Below, one piece after another: positions 1 through 8,650 of a stretch of DNA of 64,000 bases. This stretch comes from CBDHDJ01 sp965261645 (GTDB taxonomy: Bacteria; Pseudomonadota; Alphaproteobacteria; SHVV01), in assembly GCA_965261645.1 (NCBI GenBank), contig CBDHDJ010000003.1, forward strand, positions 372,001 through 436,000. Direction: 5' to 3'. Position numbers and translations under genes: made by a program. How positions within the stretch are numbered: the first letter of the stretch is position 1; the number at the start of each line of letters is the position of its first letter. The notes beneath the pieces were generated by a model, which saw nothing but the letters and a program-made list of their open reading frames with translations, was not told the origin of the DNA and made no database searches.

Positions 1-339
1 TGTCAGTTCCTCATCCTTCCTCTGTCACGGAACTGTCAACACCGCCCTCGTGCCACTGCGCATGGCCAGGAAGCTCGATCGAAATCGCAACACCGACCGG
101 ATGGCGCTCGAGCCCTGGATCGTCGAGAAGGCGCTTGACCGCCTCGGCAGCCGACGCCTGACGCTGCTGGAGCAGGAACAGGTCCTGAGGACAACCCGAA
201 ACCCGACGAAGGTCCGCTGGCCCGATTGGTGGGAGACATTGCCCGAGGTTGACCACAATTCTAGGCCGGCCACCAGGAGGTTGAAGCCACCCCGGAACAA
301 ATAGGCCACATGATTGCCGCCATAACGATGTATCTCACC
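1..339. other. Unassigned segment left of the tRNA scar
   Basis: No recognisable gene. An open frame on the plus strand (50-304) and others on the minus strand exist but match no family I recognise. If the tRNA fragment at 340-384 is an attachment-site copy, this stretch would be the inside edge of an integrated element whose body lies left of the window. That is inference. Confidence 0.3.
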
Positions 340-384
340 CTCATAACCTGAAGGTCGTTGGTTCAAATCCAACCCCCGCAACCA
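340..384 (+). other. 3' fragment of initiator tRNA-Met (probable att site)
   Basis: The segment carries the CAT anticodon loop, the 3' anticodon arm, the GGTTCAAATCC T-loop region and the terminal CCCCCGCAACCA of an initiator tRNA-Met. The acceptor 5' strand, D-arm and 5' anticodon arm are missing: the sequence before position 340 does not pair with the rest. It is therefore about the last 45 nt of the gene, the pattern left at the distal end of an element integrated by a tyrosine recombinase into a tRNA 3' end. A functional tRNA is not encoded here. Confidence 0.75.
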
Positions 385-387
385 AAT

Positions 388-427
388 AATCCCCGCTATT
401 CCAATAGGATGGCGGGGATTTTCTTTT
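388..427 (+). terminator. Rho-independent terminator behind the tRNA fragment
   Basis: A perfect 9-bp stem (388-396 with 412-420) is followed by a T-rich tail (TTTTCTTTT). The loop holds a smaller CTATT/AATAG hairpin. It lies 4 nt after the CCA end, so it is probably the original terminator of the tRNA gene. Confidence 0.75.
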
Positions 428-550
428 GTGGCAAAGAACCCTGTTTTGCCCAGGTACCGTATAGGCACCGTTTTGTTTCCAAGTTGTGCGCAGCACTGCG
501 CAGGGTGAAAGGTAAAGGTTCGGTTGGACCGGTATGGGGGTATGGGGGAT

Positions 551-685
551 GTAAGTGTTCGGCGAAGCCGTGGAATCGTCCGGCTGGCGCGCGAGGTCGG
601 GGGCCGCAGCCGGCGGGTTTCCGGTCAACGCGGCCGTTCTCCGCCTCCGCCCGCCCGAACCATCACGGCCTAGCCGAACACTTAC
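551..685. mobile_element. 135-bp MITE with 22-bp inverted repeats
   Basis: The ends (551-572 and 664-685) are inverted repeats matching at 20 of 22 positions and starting GTAAGTGTTCGG. The 8-bp sequence TGGGGGAT flanks both sides (543-550 and 686-693) as a target-site duplication. The inside has no coding capacity. IS66-family elements begin GTAA and make 8-bp duplications, so this is probably a non-autonomous derivative moved by an IS66-type transposase. The family assignment is inference; the boundaries are seen directly. Confidence 0.8.
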
Positions 686-796
686 TGGGGGATGGGGGTA
701 AGCGTTCCGACGACCTTTCAATTACCCACATGTCAACGGCGGCGGGAATATGTACCGGGGCGGCGGCGCAAAAATGTACCGCGGGCAAGCGGGGGG

Positions 797-1561
797 TTAT
801 TCGGACGGTTGCCGGCGTCGTGACCGGCTCTGCTTGAGCCGGTAGCTCTCGCCGTTCATCTCCAGGATATGGACATGGTGGGTGATGCGGTCGAGCAGCG
901 CGCCGGTGAGGCGCTCGCTGGCGAAGACCGTCGTCCATTCCTGGAAGGGCAGGTTTGAAGTCATGATGGTGGCGCCGTTCTCGTAGCGCCGGCTGAAGAC
1001 GTCGAACAGCAGCTCGCTTCCGGTCTGCGACAGGGGCACGTAGCCGAGCTCGTCGACGATCAGGAGGTTCACCCTGGCGAGCTGGGCCTGGAGGCGGAGC
1101 AGCCTCTTCTCGTCGCGCGCCTCGATCAGCTCGTGGACCAGATGGGAGGCGGTGGCGAAGCGCACGCCGAGGCCCTTCTGGCAGACGGCGAGGCCGAGGG
1201 CGAGAGCGACATGGGTCTTCCCGACGCCGCTTGGGCCGAGCAGGATTACGTTCTCGCGGCGCGTGATGTACTCGCCGCGGGCGAGATCCAGCACCAGCAT
1301 CTTGTTGAGCGCCGGGATCGCCTTGAAGTCGAAGCTCTCGAGCTGTTTGACGACAGGGAACCCGGCCTGCCTGATGCGGCGCTCGACGAGGCGGCGCTCG
1401 CGGTCGATCAGCTCCAGCTCCACCAGCCGGGCCAGGAACTGCACATGATCCAGGCCCTCGACCGCGCACTGGCGCGCCAGTTTCTCGTACTCGCGCAGGA
1501 AGGTGGGCAGCTTCAGCCGCTTCAGGTGATGCTCAAGCAGGATGCGGGGGGCTTCAGCCAT
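797..1561 (-). CDS. istB: IS21 transposition helper ATPase IstB
   Basis: 254 residues, the usual length for IstB, the AAA+ helper that works with the IstA transposase. The Walker A motif GPSGVGKT is at about residues 109-116 and the Walker B-like LLIVDEL follows about 60 residues later. The C-terminal part reads LTGALLDRITHHVHIL, typical of the family. The start lies just upstream of the istA stop (a few-base overlap, ATG at 1561), a normal istA-istB arrangement. The frame is intact, although its partner istA is broken, so it is probably no longer useful for its own element. Confidence 0.95.
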   Translation of the reverse strand: MAEAPRILLEHHLKRLKLPTFLREYEKLARQCAVEGLDHVQFLARLVELELIDRERRLVERRIRQAGFPVVKQLESFDFKAIPALNKMLVLDLARGEYITRRENVILLGPSGVGKTHVALALGLAVCQKGLGVRFATASHLVHELIEARDEKRLLRLQAQLARVNLLIVDELGYVPLSQTGSELLFDVFSRRYENGATIMTSNLPFQEWTTVFASERLTGALLDRITHHVHILEMNGESYRLKQSRSRRRQPSE

Positions 1562-2909
1562 GGCCGGTCCCTCCGGCCAGCAGGGTGGCGTAATCGGCGC
1601 TGCGGGTGGCGGCGACGAAGGGCTGGGGGAGGTGCGGATAGCGTGTCAGGTCGAGACGGGCCGGCCGCTTCTCGATGCGGGCCAGCAGCAGGTGCTTGAC
1701 GGCATCGAAGCCGATCAGGCGTCGCTTCACCGCGTCGCGCACCGCGGCCGCCACCTACCGTGCCGGGAAGTCTTCGTGCAGGCGCAGCACCTGGATGTAT
1801 TCGCGCTTGCCGCGCGGGCCGAAGCGGGCCTCGAGGAGGCGGCGCAGCGTGTCGAAGGCGGGATCGAGCTTCCATCCCCGCAGCGGCGGCGCCTGGTCCA
1901 GGGCGCCCGGCTTCTTCTCCAGCAGCGACAGATAGTGCAGCGGGTCGTAGATGACGTCGCCGCGGACATAGGAGCGCCGATGGCGGGCGACGATCTCGGC
2001 GCCGAGCGCGATCTCGACCCGGTCGACATAGCCCTTCACCATGACCTTCTTGTGGGCGTGCACCGTCGGCGCCGAGTAGTCCACCAGCCGGTAGCGCACC
2101 AGGGCCGTGGACGAGATCTGGCCCGGCACATGCTCGCAGGCCTCGAAAGGAACCGCCGGGAGATCGCGCAAGGCGTCGAGGTCGCCCAACAATGCCGTCG
2201 CCCGGTCGCCTGCCTCCAGCGCGTCGAGCCGCTCCAGGCAGCGCGCCATCAGCCGCTCGTTCAGGACCGACAGCTCGTGCACCTTCGGGATCGGCACCAT
2301 GAACCGGCGCCGTGCCGTTTTCACCAGGGCCTCCACCTTGCCCTTGTCGTTGCCCTTGCCGGGCCGGCCGAAGCGGTCACGGAACAGGTAGTGCGATTGC
2401 AGATGCGTGAACGCCTGCGTGCGCCGACGCGTGCCGTCGCCCAGGATCCGTGCCACCGCCAGGGTCGTGTTGTCGTAGAGGATCGAGCGCGGAACCCCGC
2501 CGAGGAAGGCGAAGGCGCCGACATGGCCGTCCAGGAAGGCCTCCGTCGTCTCCCGGGGATACGCCTTAACGAACCAGAGGTTGGAATGGGGCAGGATCAG
2601 GCAGAAGAAGGCGACCTTCTCCCGCCTGCCCCCGACCTCCACCACCGCCTCGCCGAAGTCGACCTGGGCATGGCCCGGCGGGTGATGCAGCGGCACGAAG
2701 GCCTCGCGCGTCGATTGCCGCCGGGAACGCACATAGTCCTTCACGATGCAGACCGTGTGAAAACTCTGAGTGGCGGGGATGGAGGTTTAGCTCACCATGA
2801 TTTGGGGCGATCCCACGTAATCTGGCGGTTTGGCGCCGGTAGCCCCGCGGAAGGGGCTCCAGGCCTCTGTGGATCGATGTGGGGCGCTCGATTTGGGCAG
2901 ACTCCTGTC

Positions 2910-5900
2910 TCACGCCCTCGTGGCGGCGATCAAGGCGGGAACACCTACCAGCGAGATCGCGCGGCGGATGTTGTAAGCCAGCGCCGTGATGCTGAACTCG
3001 CCGCGCACGTTTTCCAGCCGCCGGGTCAGGAAGGCACCCTGGCCCATCCATTGTTTGATTGAGCCGAAGGGATGCTCGACGCTTTCACGGCGTGCATGTA
3101 GCAGCCCCGGGCGGGCCGCCAATCGTTCTGCCATGCGCTCCAGGATCGCTTCGTCGACATAGCGCAGGACCCGACGGAAGGCGCTTTTCGTACACTTCGA
3201 CTTGAGTTGGCACTCCTTGCACGCGGCGCGATTGGCGTAACTGGCGAAGAAGAGATCGCGGCGCTTGCGCTTGCTGTGTAGCGCCAGGCGTTGGCCGTTG
3301 GGGCAGATGTAAATGTCCTCGCCGCCGTCATAGCGGAAGCGTTCCTTGGGAAAGAGCCCCTGGCTCACCGTGGATCCGCGCTGGGGCTTGGGCACATGCG
3401 GCATGACGCCGGCATTCTCGCAGGCCTCGATATCCTCGATCTTGAAGTAGCCCGCGTCGGCGACCGCGTCGATCCGATCGACGGCCAGGTTCCGCCGGGC
3501 CGCCACCGCCGTCTCGGCCAATAAACCGAGATCGCTGACCTTGTTATGGACCTGCTGCTCGGCGATCAGTTTGTGCTTGGCGTCCACCGCAATCTGGATG
3601 TTGTAGCCGATACCGACCCGGGTCTCGGCGTGCATCGCCCGGCTGTCCGGATCCGTCAAAGAGAGCTGGCCCTCGCCACTCGCAGATCGCGGTAGGGAAG
3701 CGGGTTGCCCCGCTCCCCCCGCACAGATCCGTGCAGGCACGTTGATGCACACGGCTCCTCCCTCAGGTCAATTGACGGCAAATCGTTGGCTCGGCCACGG
3801 GTGTCGGATTTCCAGCGTGGGCCAGTATTTCGCTGTCAGTCGCTCCATACGGTCCCCGCTGTAGCGGTCCTTCTGCGATCTGCGGCGCAGAGTCCTGAGC
3901 CACAGTACTTTCAGTCGTTGCACGAAACGCCCCAGATATCGGTAGCTGGTTGGAACGGCAAAGTAGTTCAGCCATCCATCAAGTACCTGTCCCAGCCACC
4001 GCGCGGTCTGGTTTACGCCGTCGTGCATCCGCCTGCGAAGCTCCTCCTTTATTCGCTTCAGGGTGCGCGCCATCCGCTTCGAGACCGGCTTGCGCCCCAA
4101 CTGGAACCGCCCCTTCCTGTCCTTCGCGCAGTAGTGCGTGAAGCCCAGAAAGTCGAGCGTCTCCGGTTTGCCCAACCCTCGCCGCTGACGGTTCTCAGTT
4201 GCGAACCGCCCGAACTCGATGAGCCGGGTCTTGTCAGGGTTCAGTTCCAGTTCAAAACGTCCAAGCCGCTCCTTCAGGTCACGCAGAAATCGCTCCGCGT
4301 CTTGCTTGTGCTGGAAACCCACCACGAAATCATCGGCGTACCGCACGATGATTGTGTCGCCTTTGACCTCGTGGCTGCGCCACTTCTTCTGGAACCAGAG
4401 ATCGAGAACGTAATGTAGGTAGATGTTGGCCAGGATCGGCGAAATCACCGAACCCTGGGGAGTCCCCCGCATGTTGTCCCGCCACTCGCCATTTTCCATG
4501 ACGCCGACGTGCAACCACTTGGATATCAGCCTGATGACCCGCTTGTCTCCGATGCGATGTTCGAGGAACCGGACCAACCAGTCCCGCGAGACATGGTCGA
4601 AAAATCCGCGGATATCTGCGTCAGCTATCCAGTTGATCTTACGCCGTTCAATCCCGACCGCGAGCGCATCAAGCGCGTCGTGCGCCCCACACCCGGGCCG
4701 GAACCCATAGCTAAACCCCAGGAACTCCGCCTCGTAAATTGGCGTCAGGATAATCTCCGCCACCGCCTTCTGGACAATCTTGTCCTCTATGGCCGCGACG
4801 CCGAGCGGTCGTGTGCCGCCATCCGGCTTCGGGATGTTCACCCGCCGTGATGGCGTCGCCCGGTACGCTCCCGAGTGCACGCGGTCGTGCAGGGCGGCCA
4901 ACCGGCCTTCCAACCCTCCCTCGTACATCCCCCACGTCATGCCATCCGCACCTGCCGCCGCGTCCTTCTTCAACGCGAAGAACGCCCAGCGCAGCGCATC
5001 GACCGTAACGTGGTGGAGAAGCGCCGTCAGACGCTCCCGTGGCTCCCGTTGTACAAACTGCCGTATCCGGTCGGCCGCTTGTGACACGCTTTCCCGGTCC
5101 TGCGTCCGGCGCATGCTTTGGCTTTCCAGATTCCCCTTGGGCTCGGTCCTTCGCTCCATCGGCTCCGCCGGAACAGGCCTCCCTTTGTTCGCCGACTTCA
5201 TCGCTACTACTCCCGAGTCTGACTTCTCCATGCCGTTCGTCATCGGTTACGGATTCCTCCTTTCCTTTGCGATCCCGCTACGACCGCGGGATGACATGGA
5301 GACCTCCCAGGTCCCGGCGTGAAAGCCTACGTACGTGCGGTTGGGTTCTTCGACTCCGCAGGGTCCACTTCCCCCTTACCATGGCGGTGGAAGCGGTGTT
5401 GCCTTCGACATACTGGAAAGCCTCGGCACCCTGATTCTCAGACTTTTCGTAGCTCAATCGCCCTCGCCCATACGCGCCCCTGTCAACGCTTAACCTGCAT
5501 CCTCGCGAATGCCGGCCCATGACTCGGGGTGGAAGTGGTTGGTTACTCCTTCTTCCCGCCGGACTCACACCGGCTACTTTCCGCCAGTTAGCCTGGCGCT
5601 CCCAGTGCGTCTCGTTGTTCCTCAAACCGCTCACGCCGCCCTTGGATCGCAGCGATCTTCTCCTGGATATGCTCCACCTCGCCGCCGCCGGTGCCGCCCT
5701 CGTCTTGCCCGTCAGCCTCGTCGAGCCGGTCGAGATAACGCGACAACCTCTCGTCGCTCTCGGCCAACGCCTTCGCCAGCTTCGCTTTGGTGAAGTTTCG
5801 CTTCCGGCTGTTCACTGCCTTGATCCGTGTACCGTCAACCGCCACCAGCTCGCGTCCGAACAGCTCCAGTTCGCGGCATAGCCTCACGAACTCCCGAAAC

Positions 5901-6259
5901 ACCTGTCGGAAGGCCGCCCGATTGATCCGCCGGAAATCGGCGATCGTCTTGAAGTCCGGCGACAAACGCCGCAACAGCCAGATCACTTCGAGATTACGCT
6001 TGCACTCAGCCTCCAGCCGGCGGCTCGAACGTACCCGATTGAGATAGCCGTATATGTAGAGCTTCAGCAGGACCGCCGGATCGTAGCCGGGACGACCTGT
6101 CGCCTTCGGCGCGGCGCGCTCGAAACCAGCGGCCGCCAGGTCCAAACCATCCACGAAGGCATCGATGAAACGGACCGGGTTATCCCGGCCCACGTAATCG
6201 TCCACTGCTTCCGGCAGAAGCAGAACCTGAGAGCGGTCAATGCCAGGAATGTGTCTCAT
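2910..6259 (-). CDS. IS1182-family transposase, split by group II intron
   Basis: The first exon (6259 down to 5602) contains the family's N-terminal region (DRSQVLLLPEAVDDYV and DNPVRFIDAFVDGL) and ELVAVDGTRIKAVNSR, probably the first catalytic Asp. The second exon (3685 down to 2910) contains LTDPDSRAM, ADAGYF and a cysteine-rich stretch (CKECQLKSKC). Joined at the inferred splice sites the frame continues as RDALAASGEG, giving about 477 residues. Unspliced, translation stops at a TAA at 5588-5590, just inside the intron. The start at 6259 is chosen because homologues begin near MRHIPGID; upstream ATGs exist. Activity therefore depends on intron splicing. Confidence 0.85.
3686..5601 (-). 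mobile_element. Group II intron, copy A
   Basis: Boundaries come from comparison with the second copy at 62016-63931 (same length, 1,916 bp, almost identical). The 5' end reads GAGCGCC, a variant of the usual GUGYG. The 3' end is ...CCGCGAT. Upstream of that end lie a domain V-like hairpin starting GAGCCGTG and a domain VI hairpin whose bulged A (position 3693) is 7 nt before the splice site, as expected for a branch point. The intron sits in the sense orientation in the IS1182 transposase gene. Confidence 0.9.
3768..5243 (-). CDS. Group II intron reverse transcriptase/maturase, copy A
   Basis: 491 residues. The reverse transcriptase domain has GTPQGSVISPILANIYL (about 260-276) and the catalytic YADD at 302-305. 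The C-terminal maturase (X) domain includes LNYFAVPTSYRYLGRF and ends HPWPSQRFAVN. No HNH endonuclease follows, so mobility would rely on reverse splicing without target cleavage by the protein. It works with the intron RNA as an RNP in splicing and retrohoming. The only protein difference seen from copy B is RQRRGLGK here against RQRLGLGK there. The start at 5243 is the first ATG; a later ATG is possible. Confidence 0.95.
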   Translation of the reverse strand: MTNGMEKSDSGVVAMKSANKGRPVPAEPMERRTEPKGNLESQSMRRTQDRESVSQAADRIRQFVQREPRERLTALLHHVTVDALRWAFFALKKDAAAGADGMTWGMYEGGLEGRLAALHDRVHSGAYRATPSRRVNIPKPDGGTRPLGVAAIEDKIVQKAVAEIILTPIYEAEFLGFSYGFRPGCGAHDALDALAVGIERRKINWIADADIRGFFDHVSRDWLVRFLEHRIGDKRVIRLISKWLHVGVMENGEWRDNMRGTPQGSVISPILANIYLHYVLDLWFQKKWRSHEVKGDTIIVRYADDFVVGFQHKQDAERFLRDLKERLGRFELELNPDKTRLIEFGRFATENRQRRGLGKPETLDFLGFTHYCAKDRKGRFQLGRKPVSKRMARTLKRIKEELRRRMHDGVNQTARWLGQVLDGWLNYFAVPTSYRYLGRFVQRLKVLWLRTLRRRSQKDRYSGDRMERLTAKYWPTLEIRHPWPSQRFAVN

Positions 6260-6798
6260 GGCGGACCCTAACATCGTCATGAGTCGGACGGAATCCCCCG
6301 CCACTCAGAGTTTTCACACGGTCTGGATGGTGTAGCCGCCAGTGAACCCGTACTCCTCGCGCAGCCGGTCAAAGATCCGCTTCGCCGTGTGACGCTGCTT
6401 GCGCGGCACGTCCGGATCCGTGTCCGCCTCCAGGATCGCGTCGACGATGCCGGTGAACCCGTCCAGCTTCGGCCGCCTGACCGGCTTCGTCCGGCGGTAT
6501 CCCGGCTGCGCCGAATAGCTCAGCATCTTCTTCACCGTCCGGCGGTCGATGCCGAACCGCCGGCCCGCCTCGTGATGGCTCAGACCCTCGTCGACAACCG
6601 CCAGTCGAACCGCCGCATAGAGCTCCACGCCGTACATCTCCTGCCCCTCGTCGCAACCGACAAGGGACCATGAGTGGCACAATTTTGCGCCGCCGCGACC
6701 GGACCGCCCGGCCGCCTCGCGTGGAGCATTATTCCTCCGCCGTTAACAACATGTGCGATTTCTGTTCTGTGTCGCACCCAAATGACCTATTCACATTA

Positions 6799-7644
6799 GG
6801 GTCCGGACTCATTACAGCAACCAGATGACGGCGGCGGCAAGGGCGATTGCGGCGATGAAGTTTTTGATGTTGCGGTCGAAGCGGGTGGCTATACGGCGCC
6901 AGTCCTTGAGGCGGCAAAACATGCGCTCGATGATGTTGCGCTGCCTGTAGACGGTCTTGTCATAATGGTATTGGACCTTGCGGTTCTTGCGCGGTGGGAT
7001 GACGGTCGTGGTTCCGCGTTCTGCTAGCCAGTCGCGCAGGGCTTTGCTGTCATAGCCCTTGTCGGCGACGAGTTCGGTGGCGGGCGGCATGGCTTCGATA
7101 CAGCGCTGGGCGACCTTGCAATCATGGACGTTTCCTGGTGTCAGGAGCAGGACGAGGGGCCTGCCTTTCGCATCGCAGACAGCGTGGAGCTTGGTGTTTC
7201 GGCCCCCCTTGGTGCGGCCGATGCCATGGGCCAAGGCCCCCCTTTTCCGCCGCCGGCGCAGCGATGAACCTTGATGCAGGTTGAATCGATGAACAGCCGG
7301 TCGGGGGCGTCTTCGCCGCCCGCCAGCGCGCTGAATATCCGTTCCCAGATGCCGCGCTCCGCCCAGCGTACAAAGCGGTTGTAGAGCGTCTTCTTCGGTC
7401 CGTAGACCTCACGCGGACAGTCGGCCCAGCGCCCGCCATTCCTCAGGGCATGGACGATCCCGCTCAGCACCCGGCGATCGTCGACGCGCGCCATGCCGCG
7501 CGTATCCGTCGGCAAAAGCGGCGCGATCCGAGCCCATTGTGCATCCGAAAACCAAAAGAAATCCGACATTTCCATCGCCTCCTCGCTGGAAACAATGAAT
7601 CATGCCAGCCCCGCTTTGGGAATCCCCTTAATGGGTCCGGACCC
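6799..7644 (-). mobile_element. IS5-family (IS427 group) element
   Basis: 846 bp with near-perfect terminal inverted repeats starting GGGTCCGGACYCATTA and a TA target duplication (6797-6798 and 7645-7646). The two-frame transposase fills almost all of it. It landed near the 3' end of a small unknown gene on the minus strand. Confidence 0.9.
6812..7575 (-). CDS. IS5/IS427 transposase, two overlapping frames
   Basis: The first frame (7575 down to 7141) starts MEMSDFFWFSDAQWARI and contains LFIDSTCIKVHRCAGGGKGG. The second (to 6812) contains GRTKGGRNTKLHAVCD, VADKGYDS and the C-terminal NIIERMFCRLKDWRRIATRFD, supplying the DDE catalytic residues. The frames meet at an AAAAGGGGGG run, a typical -1 slippage site for IS427-group elements, so the fusion protein is probably made by programmed frameshifting rather than being broken. 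Confidence 0.9.
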
Positions 7645-7645
7645 T

Positions 7646-7824
7646 AGTCCGTAGTATTGTTTCAAGGCCCCAATGATAACGTCACGTGCAACAGACTTTC
7701 CGATCCCCCATGCTTCGGCGGCGCCCCCCTTCAATTTGTCCTTCAGCCATTCTTGAACATTCGTGCCGAGTGGTTGCATTTCATCCGAGCCGAAGCCGCC
7801 CTGGCGCGAGGGAATAGCCAGCAC
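7646..7824 (-). CDS. Small hypothetical protein, 3' end altered by IS427
   Basis: A short frame with the plausible helical stretch VQEWLKDKLKGGAAEAWGIG followed by KSVARDVIIGALKQYYGL. The IS427 insertion replaces the last residues; the original would have ended at a TGA just after the insertion point, giving YYGLM. A start at the internal Met (7776) would give a protein under 50 residues. I do not recognise the family, and it may not be a real gene. Confidence 0.35.
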
Positions 7825-7831
7825 GGATCAC

Positions 7832-8161
7832 ATGGAGAGCGCCGTTTACGACATCGACGTCCACGCCCTGGCCGGCATGCGTGGCGATGGGATCGCCCAC
7901 ACCGTGCTCGATATCCGCGAGCCAGTCGAGATCGCGATCTGCGCCCTCGGGGACAGTGTCTCGATTGCCATGCAGCAGGTCCCTCAACAGCTTGAGGCGC
8001 TGCCCCGCCAGCATCCGTTAATCGTTGTCTGCCATCACGGGGTGCGGAGCGCCATGGTCACGGAATTTCTGCGGAGCAGCGGCTTTGACAATGCTTGGAA
8101 TCTGGCTGGCGGTATTGATGCCTGGGCCGGGCTGGTGGAGCCGGACATGCCCCGCTACTAG
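7832..8161 (+). CDS. Rhodanese-like sulfurtransferase domain protein
   Basis: 109 residues, a single rhodanese domain. The active-site loop is CHHGVRS with the catalytic Cys, and NLAGGIDAWAG near the C-terminus is typical. The family carries sulfane sulfur as a cysteine persulfide; the physiological acceptor is unknown. The ATG at 7832 (MESAVYDIDVHAL) is preferred because the domain begins there; an upstream in-frame ATG at 7763 would add 23 residues with no domain content. yjbQ follows 20 bp downstream, so the two may be co-transcribed. Confidence 0.9.
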   Translation: MESAVYDIDVHALAGMRGDGIAHTVLDIREPVEIAICALGDSVSIAMQQVPQQLEALPRQHPLIVVCHHGVRSAMVTEFLRSSGFDNAWNLAGGIDAWAGLVEPDMPRY

Positions 8162-8181
8162 CAGTGTAGGGATACAATGCG

Positions 8182-8622
8182 ATGACGGCAGCGCCGACGC
8201 TCAGGACATTCACCCAAGACCGCCACAACGTAACAGCGCCCCGACAGGGGTTGCATGAGATCACCGGCGAAATCGTGGCCTGGCTCGACGGACAGAGCGT
8301 TACGACGGGGTTGTTGACGCTTTATCTGCGCCACACATCCGCTTCGCTTCTCATTCAGGAAAACGTAGATTCGGATGTAATGCGCGATCTGGAAGATTAC
8401 TTCGGCGCGCAGGCGCCGGAGGACACCGTCCTCTACCGTCATATAGCCGAGGGCGCCGACGACATGCCGGCCCATATCAAGGGCGCGCTCACGCAGACCC
8501 ATCTCGCCATTCCGGTGTGCGATGGCGAGATGCTGCTGGGTCGATACCAGGGCATCTTCCTTTTCGAGCATCGTCGGACGCCCCGACCCCGCGAGATCGT
8601 TCTTCATTTTGAGGGCCGATGA
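8182..8622 (+). CDS. yjbQ: YjbQ family (UPF0047) protein
   Basis: 146 residues, full family length. Characteristic motifs are LYLRHTSASLLIQENVDSDV and AHIKGALTQTHLAIPVCDGE, with conserved His residues, and the ending GRYQGIFLFEHR. Members have weak thiamine phosphate synthase activity and appear widely as stand-alone genes; the in vivo role is uncertain. An AGGGAT stretch upstream may be the ribosome binding site. The SagB-like gene starts 28 bp downstream on the same strand. Confidence 0.93.
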   Translation: MTAAPTLRTFTQDRHNVTAPRQGLHEITGEIVAWLDGQSVTTGLLTLYLRHTSASLLIQENVDSDVMRDLEDYFGAQAPEDTVLYRHIAEGADDMPAHIKGALTQTHLAIPVCDGEMLLGRYQGIFLFEHRRTPRPREIVLHFEGR

Positions 8623-8650
8623 TGGGGCGGTAAACTCCTGAGGGCATTTC

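Larger units (their letters stand above)
2749..6325 (-). mobile_element. IS1182-like element inside istA, carrying a group II intron
   Basis: The ends are perfect 30-bp inverted repeats beginning CAGACCGTGTGAAAACTCTG, flanked by the 4-bp duplication GATG at 2745-2748 and 6326-6329. Without the 1,916-bp intron (3686-5601) the element is 1,661 bp, normal for the IS1182 family. Its transposase is on the minus strand. A second element with CAG termini and a 4-bp duplication lies at 48607-50050. Confidence 0.9.
1554..6637 (-). pseudogene. istA: IS21 transposase IstA, split and with in-frame stop
   Basis: The N-terminal part (6637 down to 6326) has the IstA helix-turn-helix region, including HHEAGRRFGIDRRTVKKML. 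The rest (2744 down to 1554) has the DDE catalytic domain, with DFGE and the GNDKGKVE motif. The two parts join in frame once the IS1182-like element and one copy of its 4-bp duplication are removed, giving about 500 codons like the intact copies elsewhere in the window. There is also a TAG at 1755-1757, 66 codons before the normal end. The gene is therefore inactivated twice. Confidence 0.9.
731..6748 (-). mobile_element. IS21-family element, copy 1, interrupted
   Basis: Inverted termini TGTCAACGGCGG (731-742) and TGTTAACGGCGG (reverse complement of 6737-6748) bound an istA-istB pair on the minus strand. Short repeats containing ATGTACC lie inside the left end, as is usual for IS21 ends. istA is split by an IS1182-like element (2749-6325) that itself contains a group II intron. 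istA also has an in-frame stop, so the element is dead. I could not find a clear target duplication. Confidence 0.8.

Noticed and set aside
25..468. Minus-strand open frame reading GLDLNQRPSGYE
   Set aside because: This is the familiar false protein made by reading the back of a tRNA 3' end; it overlaps the tRNA fragment and its terminator.
1542..3062. 506-codon plus-strand frame
   Set aside because: It lies exactly opposite istA and the IS1182 transposase and shows only antisense composition.
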